Origin: Yersinia mollaretii ATCC 43969
GTDB lineage: Bacteria > Pseudomonadota > Gammaproteobacteria > Enterobacterales > Enterobacteriaceae
DNA length: 64,000 bases
Direction of reading: 5' to 3'
NCBI RefSeq assembly: GCF_013282725.1
Contig: NZ_CP054043.1
Location: forward strand, 1,426,001 to 1,490,000
The translations under genes and the position numbers were made by a program. Each line of letters begins with the position of its first letter. Position 1 is the first letter of the stretch. The notes below the pieces were generated by a model. The model ran no database searches and was not told the DNA's origin. It saw only the letters and a program-made list of their open reading frames with translations. Below, one piece after another: positions 20,534 to 27,558 of the stretch.

Positions 20534-21046
20534 ATGGCAGGACATAGCATTATCGTGATGGGCGTATCGGGTAGCGGTAAAACTACGGTGGGAGAAGCGG
20601 TGGCCCATCAAATTCATGCCAAATTTATTGATGGTGACGATCTGCATCCTCGCGCTAATATTCAGAAAATGGGCAGTGGGCATCCTCTCAATGATGAGGA
20701 CCGTATGCCGTGGTTGGAGCGCCTGAGTGATGCGGCCTACAGCCTGAACCATAAAAATGAAACCGGCATTATTGTCTGTTCAGCACTCAAACGCCGCTAT
20801 CGTGACCGCCTGCGAGACGGCAATCAGGGAATGGTGTTTTTATACCTGAAAGGCAGTTTTGACGTCATTATGGAGCGGCTCAAAGCACGGTCCGGCCATT
20901 TTATGCCGACTGATCTGCTGAAAAGTCAGTTTGAAACACTGGAAGAGCCCGGTGCGGATGAGCCAGATGTCATTTGCGTCGATATTGATGTGGATATTGA
21001 TGAAGTGGTGCGGCGCTGTGTGCTGGCACTGGAAGGGCAGAGTTGA
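20534..21046 (+). CDS. gntK: Gluconokinase
   Basis: 170 residues. The Walker A motif GVSGSGKTT is at residues 10-18, followed by DGDDLHPRANIQKM and CSALKRRYRDRLR, all typical of bacterial GntK. It makes 6-phosphogluconate from gluconate and ATP for the Entner-Doudoroff and pentose phosphate routes. Expression should depend on GntR and CRP from the adjacent sites. Confidence 0.95.
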   Translation: MAGHSIIVMGVSGSGKTTVGEAVAHQIHAKFIDGDDLHPRANIQKMGSGHPLNDEDRMPWLERLSDAAYSLNHKNETGIIVCSALKRRYRDRLRDGNQGMVFLYLKGSFDVIMERLKARSGHFMPTDLLKSQFETLEEPGADEPDVICVDIDVDIDEVVRRCVLALEGQS

Positions 21047-21127
21047 GCTGCTTTCTCATCGCCAAGTGTTGCGAAGTCAAAGCGGGCAGCGTGCCCCGCT
21101 TTGGTTATCCGATTTCTGGGTAGTGTT

Positions 21128-21721
21128 TTATTTGCTCAGATATGCCCGCACGCCATCTAAAAACATCTGTGTTGATAGCATCACCAAAATTAGCCCCATC
21201 AGTCGCTCCAACGCACTGACCCCTTTATTCCCCAGCAAGCGCAGGAACAAGTTCGACATCAGCAAAATCGCAGCGGATAAGCCCCAAGCAATCATCAATG
21301 CCAGCACCAAGTGGCTGAGTTGATTGGGGTATTGATGTGATAACAGCATCAGCGTCGCTAGAATAGACGGGCCTGCGACTAAAGGAATGGCCAGTGGCAC
21401 TAAGAAAGGTTCTTCCCCAGCCGATAACCCGGTAACGCTACTTTCTGGTGAAGGAAAAATCATCTTAATGGCGATTAAAAACAAAATGATACCGCCAGAT
21501 ATCGACACGGTTTCTGTTCGCAGATTCAGGAACGCCAGAATCTTCTCGCCAGCGAACAGGAAAATCAGCATCAATCCGAGTGCGATCAGCAATTCGCGGA
21601 TCAACACCACTCGCCGCCGTTTAGGCTCCAGATGCTTTAGCACCGACATAAAAATCGGCAAATTTCCTAACGGGTCCATAATCAAAAACAGCAACACAGT
21701 TGCTGCAATCATCTCTGTCAT
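21128..21721 (-). CDS. yhgN: MarC-family inner-membrane protein YhgN
   Basis: 197 residues with about six hydrophobic helices, the full length of the MarC/YhgN family. The family opening IAATVLLFLIMDPLGNLPIF and later PLAIPLVAGPS are present. The function in E. coli is unknown; older suggestions of drug resistance or export are not settled. It sits between gntK and asd as in E. coli and diverges from asd. Confidence 0.92.
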   Translation of the reverse strand: MTEMIAATVLLFLIMDPLGNLPIFMSVLKHLEPKRRRVVLIRELLIALGLMLIFLFAGEKILAFLNLRTETVSISGGIILFLIAIKMIFPSPESSVTGLSAGEEPFLVPLAIPLVAGPSILATLMLLSHQYPNQLSHLVLALMIAWGLSAAILLMSNLFLRLLGNKGVSALERLMGLILVMLSTQMFLDGVRAYLSK

Positions 21722-21952
21722 TATTACCTCAAAATAATCAAAACGACTGGCGTTTCCCGCCAGTCAAAGTCACATATTAGGAAGATTGCTTTGAATCATT
21801 CTGGTATCGAATAATTTAACTTGCCACTTTGTCCATATTTTGTAAGGTGGTATGAGGTCTATCTTAGTCAGTCTGCTACATCCTATACAACGTGTAGATG
21901 ACAAGACAGCCATCCATTAATCGGTGTCACCCTCCAAGGCAGGACAGTAAAC

Positions 21953-23056
21953 ATGAAAAACGTTGGTTTTATCGGCTGGCGCGGTATGGTCGGCTCAGTC
22001 CTCATGCAACGCATGATTGAAGAACGCGACTTTGACGGTATCCGCCCAGTCTTTTTCTCTACCTCTCAACATGGTCAGGCGGCACCGACATTCACCGGTC
22101 AGCAAGGCACGTTGCAAGATGCTTTTGATATTGATGCATTGAGTGCATTGGATATTATTATCACCTGCCAAGGGGGAGATTATACCAACGAAGTTTATCC
22201 AAAGCTGCGTAAAGCGGGCTGGCAGGGTTACTGGATTGATGCGGCCTCTTCACTGCGCATGCAAGATGACGCGATTATCATTCTGGACCCGGTTAACCAC
22301 GATGTGATTAAGCAGGGTCTGGATAAAGGCATCAAGACCTTTGCTGGCGGCAACTGTACTGTCAGCCTGATGCTGATGTCACTGGGTGGTTTGTTTGCTA
22401 ATAATTTGGTTGAGTGGGCCTCAGTTGCCACCTACCAAGCGGCATCTGGCGGCGGCGCGCGTCATATGCGTGAGTTGCTGACCCAAATGGGCATGTTACA
22501 TGCGGGTGTGGCAAAAGAGCTACAAGACCCAGCTTCTGCCATTCTGGATATTGAACGTAAAGTGACCGCTGCCACCCGCAGTGGCACCTTGCCGACAGAT
22601 AATTTTGGTGTACCACTGGCGGGCAGTTTGATCCCATGGATCGACAAAGCACTGGATAACGGCCAGAGCCGTGAAGAGTGGAAAGGTCAGGCTGAGACTA
22701 ACAAAATTCTGAATACCGGCAGCGTGATCCCGGTTGATGGCTTGTGTGTTCGTATCGGCGCATTGCGCTGCCACAGCCAGGCATTCACCCTGAAATTGAA
22801 AAAAGACGTGCCATTACCGGAAATCGAGCAATTACTGGCGACGCACAATGATTGGGTTCGCGTTATCCCGAACGATCGTGAACTGAGTATGCGCGAACTG
22901 ACCCCTGCGGCAGTCACCGGTACACTGAATACCCCGGTTGGCCGCCTGCGCAAACTGAATATGGGGCCGGATTATCTCTCCGCCTTTACCGTCGGTGACC
23001 AGTTGCTATGGGGCGCGGCAGAACCACTGCGTCGTATGCTGCGGATTTTGCTGTGA
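21953..23056 (+). CDS. asd: Aspartate-semialdehyde dehydrogenase
   Basis: 367 residues, identical in length to E. coli Asd. It reduces aspartyl phosphate to aspartate semialdehyde, the shared step to lysine, diaminopimelate, threonine and methionine, so it is needed for cell wall synthesis. The NADP motif [11 protein letters not shown] is at residues 5-15 and the catalytic Cys is residue 135 in GGNCTVSLM. In E. coli asd is next to glgB; here the microcin locus and btsS lie between them. Confidence 0.96.
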   Translation: MKNVGFIGWRGMVGSVLMQRMIEERDFDGIRPVFFSTSQHGQAAPTFTGQQGTLQDAFDIDALSALDIIITCQGGDYTNEVYPKLRKAGWQGYWIDAASSLRMQDDAIIILDPVNHDVIKQGLDKGIKTFAGGNCTVSLMLMSLGGLFANNLVEWASVATYQAASGGGARHMRELLTQMGMLHAGVAKELQDPASAILDIERKVTAATRSGTLPTDNFGVPLAGSLIPWIDKALDNGQSREEWKGQAETNKILNTGSVIPVDGLCVRIGALRCHSQAFTLKLKKDVPLPEIEQLLATHNDWVRVIPNDRELSMRELTPAAVTGTLNTPVGRLRKLNMGPDYLSAFTVGDQLLWGAAEPLRRMLRILL

Positions 23057-23087
23057 CCCGTAATTCATAATTAATGGATAAAATAAT

Positions 23088-23117
23088 AAAAACCCTGATC
23101 TGATGGTCAGGGTTTTT
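23088..23117 (+). terminator. Rho-independent terminator of asd
   Basis: AAAAACCCTGA pairs with TCAGGGTTTTT around an 8-nt loop, 32 bp past the asd stop. It isolates asd from the microcin locus that starts after it. Confidence 0.9.
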
Positions 23118-23238
23118 GTTATTCGTAGCAATTAGATAATTTAAATAATTCGTTCATCATCTGAGTTTTCAGGTTATAAGTTCATTGTTGGAATATATAA
23201 ATCCGTTATAGAATAAATGTTCATATTTTATGATATGT

Positions 23239-23257
23239 AAGACTGATTATCATTATT
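23239..23257. promoter_or_regulatory. Candidate Fur box before microcin locus
   Basis: The 19-mer ending in GATTATCATTATT matches the Fur consensus at roughly 15 positions, with the right half nearly perfect. It sits 109 bp upstream of the first gene of the locus, in an AT-rich promoter region (23118-23365) holding no other gene. Colicin V production is known to be Fur-regulated, so iron control is plausible. The AT-richness raises the chance of a random match. Confidence 0.45.
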
Positions 23258-23365
23258 TGGTTTTTTTAAAAAAATTGACATTTTTTATTATAATCGCTAG
23301 TTTTATTTTCCATTAAATAGCTTAATGGAAGTGGGTTATAATTATAATGATATAGGTATTAACAA

Positions 23366-23719
23366 ATGAATAAAATAGCTGTGTTTGTTTATAACTCTAG
23401 TCCAATGTTAGGAAGGGCATTATTTACTCCGATGATATTTGGTTGGAACAAAGAATGTAAATATGTAAAAAAATTAAATCATGACTTGATTGATAGTGGC
23501 ATAAACTGTACCGTAATACTCGACTCTTCAGAGTCTAATATAGATGAATTAAAGGGAGTCTCTGATTTTATTATTTGCACCCCAGGATTACAAAAACAAT
23601 TCTATCTTAGTGATTATGATAAAAGAAATGTCCTCTATCTTACTACGTTAGAATATTATTGTAATGATACCGATAGAGTCATTAGATTTCTTAATTCACA
23701 TGAGGATTTTAATAATTAA
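23366..23719 (+). CDS. Unknown protein, first gene of microcin locus
   Basis: 117 residues, no signal peptide or membrane helix. The pattern is alpha/beta: strand KIAVFVY, helix VKKLNHDLIDSG, strand CTVILDSS, strand DFIICTP, strand NVLYLTTLEYY, helix DRVIRFLN. The order and length recall PTS EIIB domains of the lactose/cellobiose type, but the phosphorylated Cys position after strand 1 is not Cys (VYNSS), so if related it would be non-catalytic. This is a weak resemblance. It precedes the first precursor by 14 bp and is surely in its operon; immunity, leader handling or a modification partner are all possible. Codon use is AT-rich like its neighbours. Confidence 0.7.
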   Translation: MNKIAVFVYNSSPMLGRALFTPMIFGWNKECKYVKKLNHDLIDSGINCTVILDSSESNIDELKGVSDFIICTPGLQKQFYLSDYDKRNVLYLTTLEYYCNDTDRVIRFLNSHEDFNN

Positions 23720-23733
23720 CATAGGATATGTTT

Positions 23734-23940
23734 ATGACAAACTCTAAAGAATTATTGCGTGAAATTAAAGATGAATTGATTCTTTCTAGAATATCAGGAG
23801 GTAATGATGATTACAATCCAGGTCCAAGCATGACCTGGGGAGGAGTAATGGATGTTGTTCGTTCCTGTTCATGGCCTGGTGGTTTTTATGGAGATCCAAA
23901 CCCAAGCTATACTGGGGGCGGGTTTAGTACACAGAGATAA
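23734..23940 (+). CDS. Double-glycine precursor peptide, putative glycosylated microcin
   Basis: 68 residues from ATG 23734; AGGA lies 7 nt upstream, whereas the in-frame ATG at 23728 is too close. The leader is MTNSKELLREIKDELILSRISGG (residues 1-23), a charged helix ending in Leu at -7, Ile at -4 and Gly-Gly, the substrate pattern for C39 peptidase transporters. The core (24-68) is 45 residues, very rich in Gly (9), Pro (5), Ser (5) and aromatic residues, with a single Cys at core position 22 in RSCSWPGG. One Cys rules out an internal disulfide and leaves a free acceptor. The next gene encodes a SunS-like glycosyltransferase, so S-glycosylation of this Cys (or O-glycosylation of Ser/Thr) is the leading hypothesis. 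No similarity to a named bacteriocin is recognised. Confidence 0.75.
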   Translation: MTNSKELLREIKDELILSRISGGNDDYNPGPSMTWGGVMDVVRSCSWPGGFYGDPNPSYTGGGFSTQR

Positions 23941-23951
23941 TATTTAAAATA

Positions 23952-23984
23952 AGACATAATGCTATTTCAGTTAGCATTATGTCT
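23952..23984 (+). other. Perfect 13-bp stem-loop between precursor and glycosyltransferase
   Basis: AGACATAATGCTA, a 7-nt loop (TTTCAGT), then the exact complement. It begins 12 bp after the precursor stop. No clean T-run follows (CTTGCTC), so it looks like an attenuator or RNA-stabilising hairpin rather than a full terminator. Such a structure would raise the amount of precursor mRNA relative to the enzyme mRNA. It also shows that an apparent start at 23959 is not the glycosyltransferase start. Confidence 0.7.
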
Positions 23985-24006
23985 CTTGCTCATTAGGCTT
24001 GTAAAT

Positions 24007-25371
24007 ATGAATGATATTATATGTTATGATTCTAATTATCTTGGGTTAGTCAAAGAGGAGGGGGTGACTTTTAATTTAGGTCATAAGGAATTTGATTTAC
24101 TTAATAACTGGATTGAAAATATTTCATTTATCTTAGAAATTGATAAGCGATTGACTAAATTAATAAAAAATGATGATTTATCAACTGATGATATCTTAAG
24201 CTATATTTCTGTTTTATCTGAAAAAATTGAGCAGACACTAAATCCGACTTTGTCTGCAATTATTCTTGTTAAGAATGAGGAGCGATGTATTAAAAGATGT
24301 ATTGATAGTATTGTAAACAGTGTTGATGAGATTATTATCGTTGATACTGGCTCCACTGATAATACTTTAGATATAATCAAAGAAATTGATAATGAGAAAA
24401 TTATAATTCATTGCATATGTTGGATAGATGATTTTTCTCATGCGAGAAATTTTGCTAAAAGTAAAGCAAGTAAAGATTGGATCATGTTCATTGATGCTGA
24501 TGAATACTTGGAGGCCATAGATAATAACGAAATAAAAAGAAAGTTACGTATTTTACAAGCTATATCTATAAAAGATGAAATAGTAGCATGCCCATTTATA
24601 GCTAATCACAATGGATATAATATTAAGACAGTTCGTAGGATTTTTTTAAATCATACAGATATAAACTATTTTGGATTAGTTCATGAAGAACCAAGGATTG
24701 ATGGTCGGTTACCATACTATATTTCTATTGATATTAAGTTTTTCCATGATGGATATATGGATGAAGTTGTAAAAAGTAAAGGAAAAACAGAAAGAAACTT
24801 ATCCCTATTGAGACGAATGATATTATTAGAGCCAAGTAATTTAAGGTGGAGATTTTTTTACTATAGAGATGGTATTGATAATATGAATTTATTAGATGCT
24901 GAGGTTGGAATTAAATCAGCTGTTTTGCTAAATCAAAAAGATGGTTTTGTACTAAGCAATATTATTATCGACGAATTTTCTTTTGCGTTATTAGATGTTC
25001 TTGCTAATAATTTGTTTAGGCAGGGTAAATTTGATGATGCCTATGTTATTGCTGAAATTATGAATGATCTTAATCCAGAAAATAGCAATTCATTTTATTA
25101 TAAATGTCTTATAGAAATAGTTAGGCTTAAGTGGGGAATCAAAAAATTACTAACTGAGACTATCATGTATAGAGAAAAAAACATCAGCCCGCAATATGGA
25201 ATGATTCATAGTGAAGGATATCATATTGATTTGCTTATTTCCATCCTTCTATTTGAGAATGATTATATTAAACAGGCAGTTAAATGTTTTGATTTTTTTG
25301 ATGAACTAAACTTCAATAGTAATATATTAAATAATTACAAAGAAAAGATTATGTCAATTAAGTTAATTTAA
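24007..25371 (+). CDS. SunS-like family 2 peptide glycosyltransferase
   Basis: 454 residues from ATG 24007 (TTAGG upstream); an apparent earlier start at 23959 lies inside a hairpin. The GT-A family 2 domain is at residues about 75-250: LSAIILVKNEERCIKRCIDS, DEIIIVDTGSTDNTLDIIKE and the metal-binding DADE in DWIMFIDADEYLE. The middle strings WIDDFSHARNFA, RRIFLN, FGLVHEEP, FFHDGY and LEPSNLRWRFFYYRD match, in the same order, those I recall in SunS of Bacillus (sublancin S-glycosyltransferase). The C-terminal third is helical and TPR-like, as in SunS. SunS attaches glucose to a Cys of its peptide. The neighbour precursor has one Cys. The gene is strongly AT-rich, unlike the flanking core genome. 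Confidence 0.85.
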   Translation: MNDIICYDSNYLGLVKEEGVTFNLGHKEFDLLNNWIENISFILEIDKRLTKLIKNDDLSTDDILSYISVLSEKIEQTLNPTLSAIILVKNEERCIKRCIDSIVNSVDEIIIVDTGSTDNTLDIIKEIDNEKIIIHCICWIDDFSHARNFAKSKASKDWIMFIDADEYLEAIDNNEIKRKLRILQAISIKDEIVACPFIANHNGYNIKTVRRIFLNHTDINYFGLVHEEPRIDGRLPYYISIDIKFFHDGYMDEVVKSKGKTERNLSLLRRMILLEPSNLRWRFFYYRDGIDNMNLLDAEVGIKSAVLLNQKDGFVLSNIIIDEFSFALLDVLANNLFRQGKFDDAYVIAEIMNDLNPENSNSFYYKCLIEIVRLKWGIKKLLTETIMYREKNISPQYGMIHSEGYHIDLLISILLFENDYIKQAVKCFDFFDELNFNSNILNNYKEKIMSIKLI

Positions 25372-25574
25372 TGAAATTTATTTTAATTGTTTTATCATGA
25401 ATGTGATGTTTTTATTTTTTTATCGTCTGAATCTACAAATGACATGACTAATTTTAGTTTTGAGCCTATGAGTTATTTTGTATTAAATAATAGTTACATG
25501 TTTTTCTTTATAACTGAGTGTTTTTGCTCTATTTAATATAGGCAGTGCCTGTGTTTTATTTACTAGGGGTTTTT

Positions 25575-25811
25575 ATGTATGGCTTTGTTCTTGTTGTCAG
25601 AATGGTAAATTGGCTAATAAAAATTGTTTTTTATACTATTTTTAATATTTTCATGCTCTATTTATCTAGTTTTATATTGGATGGTGAAATTCCAGAGGTT
25701 GGAAGTAAGATATATATATCAGTAGGTGCTGCATTCATATGCACATTTATTTCATTTTTTGATTCTATGGGGAAGTTTATAGATGCTTACTTAAGAATAA
25801 GAAGTAAGTAA
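25575..25811 (+). CDS. Cvi-like microcin immunity protein
   Basis: 78 residues from ATG 25575, with AGGGG 5 nt upstream; this is the same length as the colicin V immunity protein Cvi (an in-frame GTG at 25545 lacks a good site). Two hydrophobic helices (about residues 11-33 and 47-65) flank a short loop, and the end is basic (YLRIRSK), matching the layout of Cvi, an inner-membrane protein that protects the producer. It directly precedes the colicin V-like precursor, as cvi precedes cvaC on ColV plasmids. Similarity to Cvi is in architecture and spacing more than in identity. Confidence 0.7.
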   Translation: MYGFVLVVRMVNWLIKIVFYTIFNIFMLYLSSFILDGEIPEVGSKIYISVGAAFICTFISFFDSMGKFIDAYLRIRSK

Positions 25812-25837
25812 ATATAGCTAAGGATGGAGGTAATGAT

Positions 25838-26161
25838 ATGAAATATTTATCAGTATTAGAAACTGAATATGTTAGTGGTGGCGATTCGGGGAGAGATTTA
25901 GCTCAGGCTTCTGGTACCCTTGTTGGAACTGCAGTAGGAGGTCGATTTGGGGGATCTGCTGGTGCGGCCGGAGGTGCTGCAATCGGCGGGGCTATTGGGG
26001 GGAAAGCCTATGATGGCGTCACTCATGTCATTAATTCCGCTCCCCAAATTACGATTCCAACCATGAGCTATGATCCTGCTACATTGGGCAGACCGGCTTA
26101 TCTGAGTGGCCCAGATAGTTATTATATCTGTAGGATGACGGGGAAATTAAATTGCGGTTAA
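25838..26161 (+). CDS. Microcin V (colicin V)-like class II microcin precursor
   Basis: 107 residues. The leader MKYLSVLETEYVSGG is 15 residues, like that of colicin V (MRTLTLNELDSVSGG). The core starts DSGRDLAQASGTLVG, against ASGRDIAMAIGTLSG in colicin V, then a Gly/Ala-rich stretch with GGAIGGKAYDGVTH against GGAIYDYASTH. The C-terminus has two Cys (YYICRMTGKLNCG), equivalent to the C-terminal disulfide of colicin V. The core is 92 residues against 88. Colicin V kills relatives by disrupting the inner membrane after uptake through Cir; the very different C-terminal half here suggests another receptor or inner-membrane partner. ATG 25838 follows GGATGGAGG. Confidence 0.9.
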   Translation: MKYLSVLETEYVSGGDSGRDLAQASGTLVGTAVGGRFGGSAGAAGGAAIGGAIGGKAYDGVTHVINSAPQITIPTMSYDPATLGRPAYLSGPDSYYICRMTGKLNCG

Positions 26162-26280
26162 TCTGTTTTTTTCTTATATGCTAAATAATGATTTACGCCA
26201 TATTGATTATGTCTTTCTGACATTTAATGTGGTGCTTTTTATTAATAGATTATATTGATGTCAATAAAATGGGTTCACAT

Positions 26281-27558
26281 ATGTTCAGGCAGGAAGCCTT
26301 TGATTATCAGGTGACAAAATGGACAGGAAAGGCATTGCTGATTTCTGGTGTATCACCTTGGGTTGTAGCAACACTATCATTAGTGATTATTGTTATTTTA
26401 CTGACTGCGATTATATTCGGTGATTACACTAGGAGAATAAATGTTTATGGCGAGGTGACAACGTTTCCTCGGTCAATTAATATTTTTGCTTCTCAGCAAG
26501 GTTTCATTACTCAGGTTTTGGTTAATGTGGGTGATGAGGTAGTAAAAGGAGACGTGCTTTATCAAATTGACGTCAGTAAAGTCACTGACTCTGGTAGGGT
26601 GAGTAAAAATAGTCAACAGGCTATTGAACGTCAGTTAGTACAGATTGAGAGTATTATTAAAAAGATAGAGAACAATAAAATAGTCACACTTAATCATATT
26701 CAGGACAAAAAGAGGAAGTATGAGGTTGCTTATAAGCAATCATCCCTATTAGTCAAAGAGAGTCAGCAAAATGTTGAGTCCATGCGCAAGGTTGCGGAGA
26801 GCTATAGTGAATATCAGCGGAAAGGTTTAATCACCAACGAGCAGGTGATTAGTCAAAAAATTTCTTATTATCAGCAACAAAGTACTTTTCAAAGTCTGTA
26901 CAGCCAAAACATGCAAGAAGCGCTACAAATTACCAATCTGGACAGTGAGATTATTACTCGTGCGGCTGACTTTGATAATCAGATTTCACAATATCAATTG
27001 CAGTATGGGGATTTACAACGGCAGTTAGCTGAGACGGATGCTACAGGTGCATTAGTGGTTAATGCCCCAGTTGCTGGGCGTATAGAATCTCTCAGTGTAA
27101 CGACTGGACAAATGGTCAATATGGGGGACAGTTTGGCGCAGTTAGTTCCGGGTACTAACACTATTTATTACTTGGTGCTTTGGTTGCCAAATAATGCGGT
27201 CCCCTATGTGGCTAAGGGCGATCATGTCAATATTCGTTACGATGCTTTTCCATTTGAAAAATTTGGTCAATTTTCAGGTCGTATTGATACGCTTTCCACT
27301 GTACCCGCTTCCCTTCAGGAGATGGACAGTTACAGTAACACTCCACTTCGCCACCCTAGTATGGGGTCGGAGTCTTACTATAAGACTTTAGTATTAATAG
27401 ATAAAACTCAGCTAAGCCATCAAGGGAAAGTACTGTATCTGGCTGGTGGGATGAAAGCACAATCTACTCTCTTTCTCGAAAAACGCCCTCTCTATCAATG
27501 GATGTTTTCACCTTTCTATGACATGAAAAAAAGTCTGATAGGACCTATCAATGAATAA
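26281..27558 (+). CDS. cvaA: CvaA-like membrane fusion protein of microcin exporter
   Basis: 425 residues from ATG 26281, which gives MFRQEAF, matching the CvaA start MFRQDAL; in-frame ATGs upstream (26227, 26269) are less likely. One N-terminal membrane helix (about 25-50) is followed by RRINVYGEVTTFPRSINI, a long coiled coil (about 110-260), and a lipoyl/beta-barrel part with VAGRIESLSVTTGQMVNMGDSL. The C-terminus QWMFSPFYDMKKS..GPINE is almost the CvaA end. It bridges the ABC transporter and outer-membrane TolC (encoded elsewhere). Its stop overlaps the cvaB start by 8 bp. GC content is higher than in the precursor genes. Confidence 0.93.
   Translation: MFRQEAFDYQVTKWTGKALLISGVSPWVVATLSLVIIVILLTAIIFGDYTRRINVYGEVTTFPRSINIFASQQGFITQVLVNVGDEVVKGDVLYQIDVSKVTDSGRVSKNSQQAIERQLVQIESIIKKIENNKIVTLNHIQDKKRKYEVAYKQSSLLVKESQQNVESMRKVAESYSEYQRKGLITNEQVISQKISYYQQQSTFQSLYSQNMQEALQITNLDSEIITRAADFDNQISQYQLQYGDLQRQLAETDATGALVVNAPVAGRIESLSVTTGQMVNMGDSLAQLVPGTNTIYYLVLWLPNNAVPYVAKGDHVNIRYDAFPFEKFGQFSGRIDTLSTVPASLQEMDSYSNTPLRHPSMGSESYYKTLVLIDKTQLSHQGKVLYLAGGMKAQSTLFLEKRPLYQWMFSPFYDMKKSLIGPINE

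Noticed and set aside
23734..23940. The first precursor as a lanthipeptide or lasso peptide
   Set aside because: No LanM/LanBC, YcaO or asparagine-synthase-like gene is present and a single Cys cannot support lanthionine rings of the usual type; the only modifying enzyme is a glycosyltransferase.
23959..24006. Earlier start for the glycosyltransferase with a hydrophobic N-terminus (MLFQLALCLLLIRL)
   Set aside because: This stretch is encoded by the 13-bp stem-loop and has no ribosome site; the ATG at 24007 is better placed.
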